Source: JBCCVH01 sp942492555 (lineage in GTDB: Bacteria; Bacteroidota; Bacteroidia; Cytophagales; Amoebophilaceae). From it: a stretch of DNA of 64,000 nt. The translations under genes and the position numbers were made by a program. The notes beneath the pieces are model-generated. The model did not search any database. It was not told the origin of the DNA and saw only the letters and a program-made list of their open reading frames with translations. The stretch is from positions 248,001 through 312,000 of the forward strand of contig CALOEX010000003.1 of NCBI GenBank assembly GCA_942492555.1. The letters are read 5' to 3'. Shown here one piece after another: positions 8,525 through 17,919 of this stretch. Numbering within the stretch: the stretch's first letter is position 1; each line of letters starts with the position of its first letter.

Positions 8525-10609
8525 CTAGCTTATTTGTATCCAATGCTTTTTGGTTTCACTTAACCAGTGTAGATACTTTTGTATAAGAGTGTTTTTTGGA
8601 TTAGCAAGAGTTGGGTCTTTTAGTAATAACTTTTTCACACAATCTGTTACCGTTTCTATTAAAATACCATCTCTAGTAAGATCAACCTTAAAATTCACTA
8701 CTCCACTCTGTGTCAAACCTGCTATATCGCCAGGCCCCCGCAATTGTAAGTCAAGATTGGCAATCTTAAAACCATCGCAAGTACCCACCATCGTTTCAAT
8801 TCGTCTTTTACTTAAATATGGCAAATTTTTTTTTGTTACTAAAACACAATGAGGCTGATGTTCGCTACGTATCACACGTCCTCGCAATTGATGTAATTGT
8901 GCCAAACCAAAACACGTTGCATTTTGGATGATCATAACAGTTGCATTAGGTATGTTGACACCTACTTCAATCACCGTGGAGCAAACCAAAATTTTTGTTT
9001 CACCACAAACAAAACGCCTCATTTCATAAGCTTTATTTTCAGCTTTCATACGTCCATGTAAAATGCCACAAGGAACGCTAAAATGTTGACTGATGATTTG
9101 ATAACCATCCATGACATTTTTATATGCACTATCTTTACTGTTTTCTGTGGATTCTACACGTGGATATACCACGTATATTTGACGTCCTTCATCTATTCTT
9201 TGTTGCATAAAAGCAAAAATGCGCTCCTGGTTTTCCTCTTGGACATGATAGGTTTTAACAGGTATTCGGTTGGGAGGTAGCTCATCAATAATGGATAAGT
9301 CTAAATGGCTATACAATGTCATAGCGAGCGTGCGTGGAATCGGTGTTGCGGTCATAATAAGAACATGAGGAACTGTTGCTTTTTCGTGTAGCCTTGCTCT
9401 TTGTGCTACGCCAAAACGATGTTGCTCATCAATGACAATAAGCCCAAGTTTATGAAATTGCACTACTTCCTCTAGCAGTGCATGCGTGCCAATAATAATG
9501 TGAATATTGCCCTCGCGTAGTTCTGCATGAATTTTTTTCCGCTGGTGGATTTTTGTAGATCCAGTAAGCAAAGCAATGTTTAAATGCAAGTTGCCTGCGT
9601 ATTCCTGTAATGTTGCAAAGTGTTGTTGTGCAAGTATTTCTGTTGGTGCCATAAAAGCTACTTGTGCTTGATGTGCAATAGGTAATAACATGCCCATGAA
9701 TGCCACTATCGTTTTTCCACTACCCACATCTCCCTGTAAAAGCCGGTGCATTTGCTTGCCACTCCTCATATCTCTATACATTGCTTTAACTACCTTCTTT
9801 TGTGCTTCCGTTAAAGAAAAAGGTAACGTTTCGTAGCACTCTTTTAATATTTTTGTATCAGAAAAAACAGCACATGTCTCTTTCAAATCCATTAACCCAT
9901 GTTGATACCTTATAAAAAGTTGCATATAAAAAATTTCCTCAAACTTATACCGCTTTTGTGCACGTTCGATACACCCATGATCATCAGGAAAATGCATGTT
10001 GCTCAGTGCAGTTTTACGACTTACAAGATTGTATTTATCTAAAATACCTACAGGTAGATTCTCCTCTAATTCTGGTAATATTTCTGCCAATACATACCTT
10101 TGTAGCCTTGCTATTCCCCTAGTGTGCAAACCAAATTTAGTCAGTTGTTGCGTTGTGGTATAAATGGGTTGTAACCCACTTCCCTGTGCTTTTACCGTAG
10201 CAATAGACTGCAATTCTGGATGTACAATGACTATTTTTCGCTGGAATAACGTAGGTTTTCCCCATACTGCATACACCTGGTCATACATAAGATACCTTTG
10301 TATCCAATCAATACCATTAAACCAAACAAGCGATAAAACCCCTGTGGCATCCCGCAAGGTCGCTGTTAGTACTCTTCTTCCTTTTTTTGTCGTTAGACTC
10401 AAATTTTCCAGCTTTCCCCTTGTTTGCACAAAAGGCATTCTCGCTCTTATTTCCCTTATTGTATAAAATCGTGTACGATCTTCATAGCGAAAAGGAAAAT
10501 GATGCACAAGATCACCATAAGTGTGTATTTGCAATTCCTTTTGTAACAGTGTTGCTTGTGATAAATGCAAGTTTTTAAGATGGACGATACTTTTATTCAA
10601 AATGTTCAT
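8525..10609 (-). CDS. recG: ATP-dependent DNA helicase RecG
   Basis: Branch-migrates stalled replication forks and Holliday junctions in repair. 694 residues, normal length. The N-terminal wedge/OB domain spans about 60-150. Walker A GDVGSGKT is at 293-300, the DEQH box near 394 and the TATPIPRT motif near 420. The RecG signature QLRGPGDIAG lies near the C-terminus. An exact TATTTTTG box on the minus strand (10627-10634) lies just upstream of the ATG. All motifs are intact, unlike PriA in this same window. Confidence 0.97.
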   Translation of the reverse strand: MNILNKSIVHLKNLHLSQATLLQKELQIHTYGDLVHHFPFRYEDRTRFYTIREIRARMPFVQTRGKLENLSLTTKKGRRVLTATLRDATGVLSLVWFNGIDWIQRYLMYDQVYAVWGKPTLFQRKIVIVHPELQSIATVKAQGSGLQPIYTTTQQLTKFGLHTRGIARLQRYVLAEILPELEENLPVGILDKYNLVSRKTALSNMHFPDDHGCIERAQKRYKFEEIFYMQLFIRYQHGLMDLKETCAVFSDTKILKECYETLPFSLTEAQKKVVKAMYRDMRSGKQMHRLLQGDVGSGKTIVAFMGMLLPIAHQAQVAFMAPTEILAQQHFATLQEYAGNLHLNIALLTGSTKIHQRKKIHAELREGNIHIIIGTHALLEEVVQFHKLGLIVIDEQHRFGVAQRARLHEKATVPHVLIMTATPIPRTLAMTLYSHLDLSIIDELPPNRIPVKTYHVQEENQERIFAFMQQRIDEGRQIYVVYPRVESTENSKDSAYKNVMDGYQIISQHFSVPCGILHGRMKAENKAYEMRRFVCGETKILVCSTVIEVGVNIPNATVMIIQNATCFGLAQLHQLRGRVIRSEHQPHCVLVTKKNLPYLSKRRIETMVGTCDGFKIANLDLQLRGPGDIAGLTQSGVVNFKVDLTRDGILIETVTDCVKKLLLKDPTLANPKNTLIQKYLHWLSETKKHWIQIS

Positions 10610-11008
10610 AGCACTTTTTTGTATAACAAAAATAAATTGTATTTTTTATTTTTTATATTCTTTATAAACTTTTAACCAGGTTGCTTGCTTTATGCAGATT
10701 AATGTAGGATACTTGTTTTTTCTAAAATTGCCTCTTGAAAAATAGCATTTCTCAAAAATTTTTAACCCGTTAGTTGTTAGCAACATTTTAAGTGGAATAC
10801 ATGTATGCAATCTTGACTTTGAAGCATAAAAAATCCATCTATACCCTAACATCATAAAGAAAAAAAGCTATTATGTCACACAGACATTGCAAAAAAAAGT
10901 TTGCAACAACAACACGCAATAAGCTCTAGAAACCACAAAAACCCCTATATAGAAAAAACCCATTTTGAATTTAAACAATCTTTTTTTGATGTGGCATGTG
11001 GATTTGAA
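10610..11008. other. Intergenic region, about 400 bp, no supported gene
   Basis: AT-rich. Apart from a candidate recG -7 box (TATTTTTG on the minus strand, 10627-10634) I see no RNA or convincing coding signal. A 69-codon minus-strand frame (10646-10855) has no recognisable features. Confidence 0.5.
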
Positions 11009-11566
11009 CTACATAGGAATCCATCTTTTTGCAAGTCTAATAAAAAATAAGTTGCCATCACCAGCATCAGAATTTTGTTCATAAACATTAAAAAGCAAAT
11101 GAAGCAATTTTCTTTTGACACTTGTAACATTCTCTTCAGATATAATATTATATAAATCAGAAGACTTATTTTTTGCTTCAAAAATCACTTGGAATATCAA
11201 AGAGCCAAAAAGAGCCCCAAGGTCCTGATACACCTCTTTAAGATCTATCTCTTGTATATATATACCTATTTCTTTAAAAGCGCATAGACAAACCAAACTA
11301 GTCAAAGCTACATATCGCACATTTTGGGGATTGTTTTTATCCTTTAAAACAGCAATAAGAGCTTGGATAACCCTCTTGTTTTCCTTGTTCGTTATATTCC
11401 CTAAATCTTTGGCAATGCTTATCCTTTCCTCTAAGCTCGTTGAGGAGCTTTGCAACCTCTCTATAGAGGTTTCCTCCGCTGTTAAATCCATTTGCTGTTG
11501 ACCATACAAAGGATAGCATAAAACCATTAACACAACTGCAAAAAGTAATTTTTTTGATGTTGCCAT
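11009..11566 (-). CDS. Small exported protein with HEAT-like repeat
   Basis: 185 residues. A clear signal peptide (MATSKKLLFAVVLMVLCYPLYG, cleavage near YGQ). Residues about 40-95 resemble one HEAT-type alpha-alpha hairpin (IQALIAVLKDKNNPQNVRYVAL). The rest is helical and unrecognised. Function unknown; it is predicted to act in the periplasm or outside the cell. It is monocistronic between recG and nfo on the same strand. Confidence 0.65.
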   Translation of the reverse strand: MATSKKLLFAVVLMVLCYPLYGQQQMDLTAEETSIERLQSSSTSLEERISIAKDLGNITNKENKRVIQALIAVLKDKNNPQNVRYVALTSLVCLCAFKEIGIYIQEIDLKEVYQDLGALFGSLIFQVIFEAKNKSSDLYNIISEENVTSVKRKLLHLLFNVYEQNSDAGDGNLFFIRLAKRWIPM

Positions 11567-11637
11567 ATCAATTTTTTAAAAAACAATTAGCCCAAATATA
11601 GAAAAAAAAATGAACATACACCATGTAGCTGAATTGT

Positions 11638-12480
11638 TCATAATCCAACAAAACTTTTCAAAAGCACTATTTCCTCCTTCCATACGCTTGGTCCTTCTGG
11701 AGTTTCAAGATATTTAGGTAAATGATACGTATATTTTGACTGCATAAGATATTGAAAACAATCAAGGCCAATAGCACCTTTTCCCAGTGATGCATGACGA
11801 TCTTTACGAGATCCTAAACCATGCACAGAGTCATTAAGGTGAAAAGCATACAAGTGTTCTAAACCAATAATTTTATCAAATCTAGCTAGAGTACGCTCCC
11901 AAGCCTCTGGTGTCCGTATATCATATCCTCCTGCAAAAATATGACAAGTGTCAATACAGACCCCAACAGATATCTTTTGATATGTATTTTGAATGATATA
12001 AGCAATATCTTCAAATTGGTTTCCTACATTTGAACCTTGTCCAGCCGTTGTTTCAATCAACAAACGAGGATAGTCTTTACACATCAAAAGACTTTCTACA
12101 ACACGATCCAAGCAGTCCTGTCGACTACTTTGAAGCATAGAACCAGGATGAAAATTTAGATAATCGATATCCAATGCTTGACAACGTTTGACTTCTTCTT
12201 GCAAAGCAAGCCGACTTTTCATTAAATTTTCAGCATCAGGTGAACCTAAATTCATCAGATAACTAGCGTGGCTCATAAGCTGGCTGAACCCTGTCTCCTC
12301 TTTTGTTCTTTTAAAACACTCGATAGCTTCCATTGTCAGAGACTTGCCCTTCCATTGTCGCTGGTTTGCCGTAAAAAGCTGAACAGTATCTGCACCAATA
12401 CCCACTCCTTCCAACAAAGCATTCCAAACACCACCACTTGCAGATGTGTGAGCACCCAGTACCCCCCTTTTTTTTTCCAT
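11638..12480 (-). CDS. nfo: Endonuclease IV (AP endonuclease)
   Basis: Cleaves 5' of abasic sites in base-excision repair and needs zinc. The 280 residues match the family. Zinc-ligand regions are present in order: GAHTSASGG near the start, LNFHPGS (about 105), LLIETTAGQG (about 141), VCIDTCHIFAGGYD (about 178), FHLNDS (about 217) and the DRHASLGKGAIG signature (about 228). It starts 9 bp after the stop codon of tlc, so it is probably the second gene of a tlc-nfo transcript. Confidence 0.97.
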   Translation of the reverse strand: MEKKRGVLGAHTSASGGVWNALLEGVGIGADTVQLFTANQRQWKGKSLTMEAIECFKRTKEETGFSQLMSHASYLMNLGSPDAENLMKSRLALQEEVKRCQALDIDYLNFHPGSMLQSSRQDCLDRVVESLLMCKDYPRLLIETTAGQGSNVGNQFEDIAYIIQNTYQKISVGVCIDTCHIFAGGYDIRTPEAWERTLARFDKIIGLEHLYAFHLNDSVHGLGSRKDRHASLGKGAIGLDCFQYLMQSKYTYHLPKYLETPEGPSVWKEEIVLLKSFVGL

Positions 12481-12489
12481 GTAAAAATT

Positions 12490-14028
12490 TTATATATCTG
12501 TCACTTTTTTCTCTTTTGTATCAATATAAGGTGCAAGAAAGCGAATACTATACATCCATAGAAAACAAAAGAAAACAAGAATGCACATCAAAATAAACGA
12601 TGCAGCCTGAATAGGTTTATCAGCTGTTGCTAAAGAAGACAGGCCAAGCACAAAAACATGGATGTAGCTAGACAGGCTTTTTCCTAAACGTGACCCCACC
12701 ACATCTACCGCTCCTTTGCTTTTTTTACGCATATTAGCATCCAAGGCAATAAAAACGATTTCCTTACTAGCATCAAAAAAAATATACCGCACAAAAACAG
12801 CAATAACACCTTGGACAAAACCTAGCCATAGAAGGCATTTTATAGCTTGTTGCTCGTTGAGTCCCAAGACTTTCAATCCCCATCTATGATAGATATAACT
12901 CAACAAAAAAAAAGGAATACCAAGCACCATTACTGTAATAGGAGTGATGTAAGCATTCCATTTCCAACTAAACTTTCTCGAGATTCCCTGCGTGAGCAAA
13001 ATACCCGCAACAATACATAGTATATTAACACATACAAGGCTAGAACTATGCCAAAAATCATGATTGGTAGGTATTTTTTTCGCATTTATTTTAATGTAGT
13101 TTTCATAAGTCGTATCAATGAGCGTAGTAGCAACAGCACAGCTCACAATCAAAAGCGTAGCCATCAAAAGGTAGCGATTGTTGATAATATGTTTCAAAGA
13201 TTGAAAAAAAGACATAGTATTTTTAGCATGCACATTAAGTTGCCTGTTTTCCACCATTACACCTGGCTGGCTCACAATCCAATTGTACAAAAAGAGTACC
13301 ATCAATAAAATAAGAATAACAATATAAGAAATAATCCGTGTGTTATTATAAACAATCATTTCACTTGTTTTGCGAATCATCTCATCAGATTTATTTTTCT
13401 CTATATACTTTCCCAAAACATACTTGCCCATAGAAGCTATAAGGCTACCTACACATCCTGCAATGATAAGCAGGTGATAAAGACGTTTCGCTTGCTCACG
13501 ATTAAAAAGTTCATTGGCAATACCCCAGAAAAAAAGAATGATGAAAAATTGAGCAAAAAGTTCAGAAACGCAAAAAAAGATAGTTTTGATCCAGTATTTA
13601 TAAACCAACAAATAATTCTGAACAGAAGGATAACCTTGCCAATACAGTTGTAAATGCGTTATATCCGGAGTGAGAGATGCATGAAAAGGCACAAGGACAA
13701 AAGCATATAAAGAAAGAAACCCAAGAAAAAAGAAAATGATACTATAAAAAAGTTTTTTAGGAGAAACACGGTTGCTAAGCATAGTGTATAAAGATATAAT
13801 CACCAATGTTATAGGAAAAACAAAAGATTCCACATAAGGCACTTGCTTTGCATCATGGTCAACAGTAATGATATTTTTCTTTTGTAACTTCAAAAGAGTA
13901 TAAGCAATAGAAAAAAGAAACTTGAAAAAACAAAGGATCATCACATTATTTTTTTCTTTTTTCCTAACAGGGAAAATAGTGTACCAAAAACCACTCCTAA
14001 TTCGTTGTTGTAAAATCTGTTTATCCAT
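12490..14028 (-). CDS. Tlc-family ATP/ADP or nucleotide translocase
   Basis: About 512 residues from the ATG at 14028 (MDKQILQQRIRSGFW); a frame seven codons longer opens at 14049. 11-12 hydrophobic helices. The C-terminal segment ALDANMRKKSKGAVDVVGSR matches the conserved block of the bacterial/plastid ATP/ADP antiporter family (TLC, PF03219). These carriers let intracellular bacteria such as Chlamydia and Rickettsia exchange ADP for host ATP or import other nucleotides; substrate specificity cannot be read from sequence. It lies 9 bp upstream of nfo. This is the strongest marker of an obligate intracellular lifestyle in the window. Confidence 0.92.
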   Translation of the reverse strand: MDKQILQQRIRSGFWYTIFPVRKKEKNNVMILCFFKFLFSIAYTLLKLQKKNIITVDHDAKQVPYVESFVFPITLVIISLYTMLSNRVSPKKLFYSIIFFFLGFLSLYAFVLVPFHASLTPDITHLQLYWQGYPSVQNYLLVYKYWIKTIFFCVSELFAQFFIILFFWGIANELFNREQAKRLYHLLIIAGCVGSLIASMGKYVLGKYIEKNKSDEMIRKTSEMIVYNNTRIISYIVILILLMVLFLYNWIVSQPGVMVENRQLNVHAKNTMSFFQSLKHIINNRYLLMATLLIVSCAVATTLIDTTYENYIKINAKKIPTNHDFWHSSSLVCVNILCIVAGILLTQGISRKFSWKWNAYITPITVMVLGIPFFLLSYIYHRWGLKVLGLNEQQAIKCLLWLGFVQGVIAVFVRYIFFDASKEIVFIALDANMRKKSKGAVDVVGSRLGKSLSSYIHVFVLGLSSLATADKPIQAASFILMCILVFFCFLWMYSIRFLAPYIDTKEKKVTDI

Positions 14029-14182
14029 TCGGAAAAAATATGTGATCATTAAGATGAGGCTAATTTACAAGATGTGTTGAAAAATGCAAAAAAACGAGGA
14101 ATGATAACACATACTCTGCATTTCTCTCCTATTTTTTACAAAAAAAAACATGGTTGTTCAACCATTACCTAGCCTAAAAACT

Positions 14183-14503
14183 TTAGAGATAAAGATTTAA
14201 AGCATACATCTTACAAAGATGTAACAATAGAAGATGGGGTTTTTTAATACACCTTATAACCTTATTCATACAATCCACAAATAACTTAATACAACATAAA
14301 ATGGCTATAGATATTGTAATTGTAGGAGCTATACCAAGAGTTGCTGCTCCAAAAGATACTATTGCTGCTGATGCCAAGAATGTTGTATGGCTATTAGAGG
14401 AGAAGAAAGATTTTTTTTCATTAGAATTAAACATCCCACAACCCGATAATAAAATAAGGGCGAAAATTGTTTTGATTATAATTGTTTTTAAAAATTTTAA
14501 CAT
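14183..14503 (-). CDS. Small lipoprotein
   Basis: 106 residues. A hydrophobic leader ends in the lipobox LLSGC, so the mature protein would begin at Cys22 and be lipid-anchored. A glycine/alanine-rich hydrophobic stretch (about 43-80) may be a second membrane-active segment. No known domain. Initiation at ATT-ATG with no Shine-Dalgarno. Confidence 0.65.
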   Translation of the reverse strand: MLKFLKTIIIKTIFALILLSGCGMFNSNEKKSFFSSNSHTTFLASAAIVSFGAATLGIAPTITISIAILCCIKLFVDCMNKVIRCIKKPHLLLLHLCKMYALNLYL

Positions 14504-15036
14504 AAATATTTAGTTTATATTGTTTATAGGAGTTTTTTTATGAACCAATGGCGAATTTACACCGAAAAAAGAAGACTGGCAAATAATACGCCAAATGATA
14601 GCATAGCCAGAATCGCAAGGTTGGGCTTCGGATGTCGTAGACTCACCTATGGTAGCGCTTTATGCGAAAAAACGAATCATAACAAATACATACACATTTG
14701 TACCGATCTGTTACCATTTATGCTTCATTGTTCATTATTCACTATGCATCATTCGTTTTCTCGTTCATTTTTTAACTTATATGTCCAATGTGATTTTCAA
14801 GTATTTTTAACAACACCCTTTTACTTCTATGAGAAATTTCTTGTAGAGTTCTTTTTCCCTGAATCAAATGGGGTGAGTTTATCGAGAATTTTGTAAATTG
14901 CCCCTATATCACTTGAGTTTTAACATAAAAAAACAACATGAAATTAATTTCATATCTTAGATTTAGCACAACTAAAAATATAGGGAGGCACAATCTTACC
15001 TCAGTGATAAAAAACCATTATTTTTTGTTTTTCCAG
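14504..15036. other. Intergenic region with a dispersed repeat
   Basis: No supported gene. It contains one copy of a short dispersed repeat (14689-14715) whose relatives lie at 62041 and 63267. The 118-codon plus-strand frame here (14540-14896) runs through this repeat and is not credible as a gene. Confidence 0.6.
14689..14715 (-). repeat. Dispersed intergenic repeat, copy A
   Basis: The reverse complement of the 27-mer at 62041-62067, with one or two mismatches; core GTAACAGATCGGTACAAA. A third copy is at 63267-63295. Confidence 0.8.
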
Positions 15037-15065
15037 TTTGTTTTTTTTATTTTGCCGTATCTTTG
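15037..15065 (+). promoter_or_regulatory. Promoter of tRNA-Lys(CTT)-rplS
   Basis: TTTG (15037-15040), 17 bp, TATCTTTG (15058-15065). The -7 box is an exact TAnnTTTG, 9 bp before the tRNA 5' end. Spacing is slightly short of the usual 19. Confidence 0.6.
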
Positions 15066-15074
15066 GCAGGATTT

Positions 15075-15148
15075 GGCCTCTTAGCTCAGTTGGCTAGAGC
15101 AGTTGACTCTTAATCAAAAGGTCCTGGGTTCAAATCCCAGAGGGGCCA
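15075..15148 (+). tRNA. tRNA-Lys (CTT)
   Basis: Acceptor GGCCTCT/AGGGGCC, D-stem GCTC/GAGC, anticodon loop CTCTTAA (anticodon CTT), T-arm CTGGG-TTCAAAT-CCCAG, discriminator A, no encoded CCA. It is followed 26 bp later by rplS and is probably co-transcribed with it. Together with the TTT isoacceptor at 6897, both Lys codons are covered. Confidence 0.97.
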
Positions 15149-15174
15149 CACATACATAATTTAAAAATTTTGAA

Positions 15175-15534
15175 ATGGTGAATAAATGCATAAAAAAGGT
15201 ACAAGAAGTTTTTGCGCATGCGGGTAATGTATTACCACTTATGAAAGCAGGTGATATTGTCAATGTTCATGCTAAGGTAGTTGAAAAAAACAAGGAAAGA
15301 ATACAGCAATTTCAAGGTAACGTAATCCAAATTCAAGGAGAGAAAAACCATCTCCGCAACATTACAGTAAGAATGTTAAGTGCAGGTGTCTATGTAGAAC
15401 GCATTTTTCCTGTTCCTTCTCCTAATGTAGTAAAAATAGAAGTGGTGCGCCAAGCAAAAACAGGTAGAAAAAAACGTTTTGATCTACGTTATACCAAAGG
15501 TGATATTAAAACGAAAGTCAAATATAAAATATAG
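15175..15534 (+). CDS. rplS: 50S ribosomal protein L19 (bL19)
   Basis: Large-subunit protein at the 30S-50S interface. 119 residues, with the family core PLMKAGDIVNVHAKVVE, RIQQFQGNVI and a basic C-terminus. It lies immediately downstream of tRNA-Lys(CTT). In many bacteria rplS follows trmD; here trmD is far away at 44852. Confidence 0.97.
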   Translation: MVNKCIKKVQEVFAHAGNVLPLMKAGDIVNVHAKVVEKNKERIQQFQGNVIQIQGEKNHLRNITVRMLSAGVYVERIFPVPSPNVVKIEVVRQAKTGRKKRFDLRYTKGDIKTKVKYKI

Positions 15535-15687
15535 TGTATAGGCTTTTTTTTCAGTGCAAAAGTGTATATTAGTACAATGAGTACAAAAAAATTGTCTTGT
15601 GTAGAGTTGGTTTAGAGAGCTAGAAAGAGCATATAAAATTACTCCAATAGCAATCCTAGTTTTATTAAAACGTTAAAATTGATATAT

Positions 15688-16731
15688 ATGAAACTTTCGG
15701 AATTTAATTTTGAGCTTCCTAGTGAACTTATTGCCAAATATCCCCTAGAAAACAGAGACGATAGTCGTTTAATGGTTGTAGATCGTAGTAACGGTAATAT
15801 AGAACATCATAATTTTCGTGATATTATTGATTTGTTGCGCCCAAATGACGTTTTGGTTGTCAACAATACAAAAGTAGCTCCTTGTTATTTAAAAGGTAAA
15901 AAAGACCGTACAAGCTCTAGCATTGGTGTTCTTCTATTAAATGAACTCAACACTCAACATCATTTGTGGGACGCTTGGATCGATCCTGCTCGTAAGATTC
16001 GCGTAGGAAATAAAATTTGTTTTAGCGATGTACTTATTGCTGAGGTTATTGACAATACAACTTCACGTGGGCGTACCATAAAATTTTCCTTTGATGGCGA
16101 CAGTAATGCATTACATCAAATTTTTGCTCAAATAGGATCTCTTCCTGTTATCAAATCCCTGGAAAGACCTGCGGAAGCCATAGATAGAAATCGCTACCAT
16201 ACCATTTATGCAGAAATTTTCGGTTCTATTTCTCCTCCTTTTGCAGGATTTCATTTTACACCTTTTGTACTCAAATCTCTAGAATTAAAAGATGTACATA
16301 TTGCACCATTGACCCTACATATAGGTGTGAATGCTTTTAATTCTGTAGAAGCTGAAAATTTTAATAAATACAAAATATATTCTGAATATTACAATATCCC
16401 CAAAGAGAGTGCTGAAGTTGTGAACAAAGCAAAGTCTACTCATAAAAGAGTTTGTGTAGTGGGAACTTCTACTTTAAAAGCTATCGAAAGTTCTATTTCT
16501 TACCGAAAAGATTTGCAGTATGGTAATGGCTGGACAAACAATCTTATTTGTCCTCCTTATCAATGCCAAATAGCAGATATGCTCATCATGAATTTTCCTC
16601 TTTACCGTTCTGTTGATTTTATCAATTTTCTTGCTTTTGCTGGGCCTGAACTTGCAATGGAAATTTGTGAGGTAGCCATTGAAGAAAGATATCGTTTTCA
16701 TGTTTACGGAGATGCCTTACTCATGATATAA
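15688..16731 (+). CDS. queA: S-adenosylmethionine:tRNA ribosyltransferase-isomerase
   Basis: Transfers and isomerises the ribose of SAM onto 7-aminomethyl-7-deazaguanine in tRNA, giving epoxyqueuosine. The frame opens at 15679, but the family start MKLSEFNFELP is the ATG at 15688 (347 residues). Conserved features: LIAKYPLENRDDSRLMV near the start, NNTKV (about 70), PFAGFHFTPF and THIGVNAF-like LHIGVNAF (about 210), and VGTSTLKAIES (about 260). No other queuosine gene is in the window. It converges with rbfA. Confidence 0.96.
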   Translation: MKLSEFNFELPSELIAKYPLENRDDSRLMVVDRSNGNIEHHNFRDIIDLLRPNDVLVVNNTKVAPCYLKGKKDRTSSSIGVLLLNELNTQHHLWDAWIDPARKIRVGNKICFSDVLIAEVIDNTTSRGRTIKFSFDGDSNALHQIFAQIGSLPVIKSLERPAEAIDRNRYHTIYAEIFGSISPPFAGFHFTPFVLKSLELKDVHIAPLTLHIGVNAFNSVEAENFNKYKIYSEYYNIPKESAEVVNKAKSTHKRVCVVGTSTLKAIESSISYRKDLQYGNGWTNNLICPPYQCQIADMLIMNFPLYRSVDFINFLAFAGPELAMEICEVAIEERYRFHVYGDALLMI

Positions 16732-16740
16732 AGATTTATA

Positions 16741-17037
16741 CTACTGTAGATAAAAACGAATTTCAGCAGGTATGCGCCGTAGTTGATGACGTAGCTTTTC
16801 AGCAACATATCTACGGAGAAGCCGATGATGCTTTTGCATTGTTTTTGTAAGAAACTCCTGTGGCATTTCATTTTCTAACCCTATTATACCAAGATAAACA
16901 CTGACTATATCAAGATTGGCAGTCACTTCTAGAGAAGTGATACTCACAAAAGTATTGTTTTCTATAAGCGAGATATTTTGACGTATGTAATCTCCTATCG
17001 CTTGACTTAAAAGTTTTTCTATGCGTGTTTTTGTCAT
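16741..17037 (-). CDS. rbfA: 30S ribosome-binding factor A
   Basis: Assists late 30S maturation by binding near 16S helix 1. The 98 residues are short but within range for RbfA. The fold pattern is there: a KH-like alpha-beta core with SLEVTANLDIVSVYLG and a C-terminal RRYVAEKLRHQLRRIPAEIRF. It starts 5 bp after the atpG stop codon, hence an operon of the 17920 gene, atpG and rbfA. Confidence 0.92.
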   Translation of the reverse strand: MTKTRIEKLLSQAIGDYIRQNISLIENNTFVSITSLEVTANLDIVSVYLGIIGLENEMPQEFLTKTMQKHHRLLRRYVAEKLRHQLRRIPAEIRFYLQ

Positions 17038-17042
17038 GTTTT

Positions 17043-17879
17043 TTAACTTTCTAACCCTGCAACCACTTCGATAATACCCTTGGTGATAGTTGCTTGTCGT
17101 AAGCGGTTGTAGGTAATATTGAGCTCTTTGAGCATATCGGAAGCATTTTCAGTTGCTTGGCTCATAGAGAGCATTCGTTGGCTTTGCTCTGCGAGTTGTG
17201 CTTTCAGTATTTTTTCAAAAAGTTGCAATGTGAGCAACCGGGGAAACACATGTGTTACAATATGGTCAGCATTAGGTTCCAGTATCATTTTTTCTTTTTT
17301 TGAAAATGTTTTTGGAAAAGGAATCATGGGAAACAATTGCTCTACGGTTGCTATTGTACCTTGGCTACGAGGCTGATAAATTAAAAATACACGGTCTGTA
17401 TCTTTTAGGAAACAACTCGTTAAAAAACGCTGCAATTCGGCAACATTTTCAAATGTTGGATCTTGATGTAGATCTACATATGTATTTTCATAAGGGTAAT
17501 TTTCTCTTTTTAAAAATTCATAGCCTTTTTTACCTATCGGCAAAAAAGATATTGCTGCTTTGGAGACTGTACTGTTGTATACTTCTTTGACTTTTTCAAA
17601 AATGGCATTGTTATAAGTGCCACATAATCCTTTGTCTGAAGTAAGAAGTACATATAGATATCGCTTGGCAGGACGTTCTGTAAAATAATCTTGCAAATAA
17701 GATGCATGCCATGTGTACTGCAATATATTTGTGAAAGATTCTATGCATAAATTGGTGTGCCTGTGCTTTTTTTTTGTTTTCTCTAACTTAGCAACAGCTA
17801 CCATTTTCATTGCCTGAGTGATCTTCTGGATAGATTTGATCACTTGTAAACGATTTTGTAATTGTTTTTCTCTTCCCAT
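17043..17879 (-). CDS. atpG: F1 ATP synthase gamma subunit
   Basis: Central rotor shaft of F1. 278 residues. The N-terminal helix RIQSIQKITQAM-type (VIKSIQKITQAMKMVAVAKL) and the matching C-terminal helix (ASDMLKELNITYNRLRQATITKGIIEVVAG) are clear. No other ATP synthase gene is beside it: upstream is an unknown membrane-anchored protein and downstream is rbfA. AtpD lies 2.5 kb away on the other strand, so the operon is dispersed. Confidence 0.97.
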   Translation of the reverse strand: MGREKQLQNRLQVIKSIQKITQAMKMVAVAKLEKTKKKHRHTNLCIESFTNILQYTWHASYLQDYFTERPAKRYLYVLLTSDKGLCGTYNNAIFEKVKEVYNSTVSKAAISFLPIGKKGYEFLKRENYPYENTYVDLHQDPTFENVAELQRFLTSCFLKDTDRVFLIYQPRSQGTIATVEQLFPMIPFPKTFSKKEKMILEPNADHIVTHVFPRLLTLQLFEKILKAQLAEQSQRMLSMSQATENASDMLKELNITYNRLRQATITKGIIEVVAGLES

Positions 17880-17919
17880 AAATTTATTGTTAAAAGTGAT
17901 GCTTTTATTTTGTGTTTAA

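Noticed and set aside
10646..10855. 69-codon minus-strand open frame downstream of the exported HEAT-like gene
   Set aside because: No recognisable content; ordinary chance length in AT-rich DNA.
10945..11181. 78-codon minus-strand frame overlapping the 3' end of the exported HEAT-like gene
   Set aside because: Out-of-frame shadow of 11009-11566; no independent evidence.
14540..14896. 118-codon plus-strand open frame
   Set aside because: It runs through a dispersed intergenic repeat and has no domain, signal or conserved composition.
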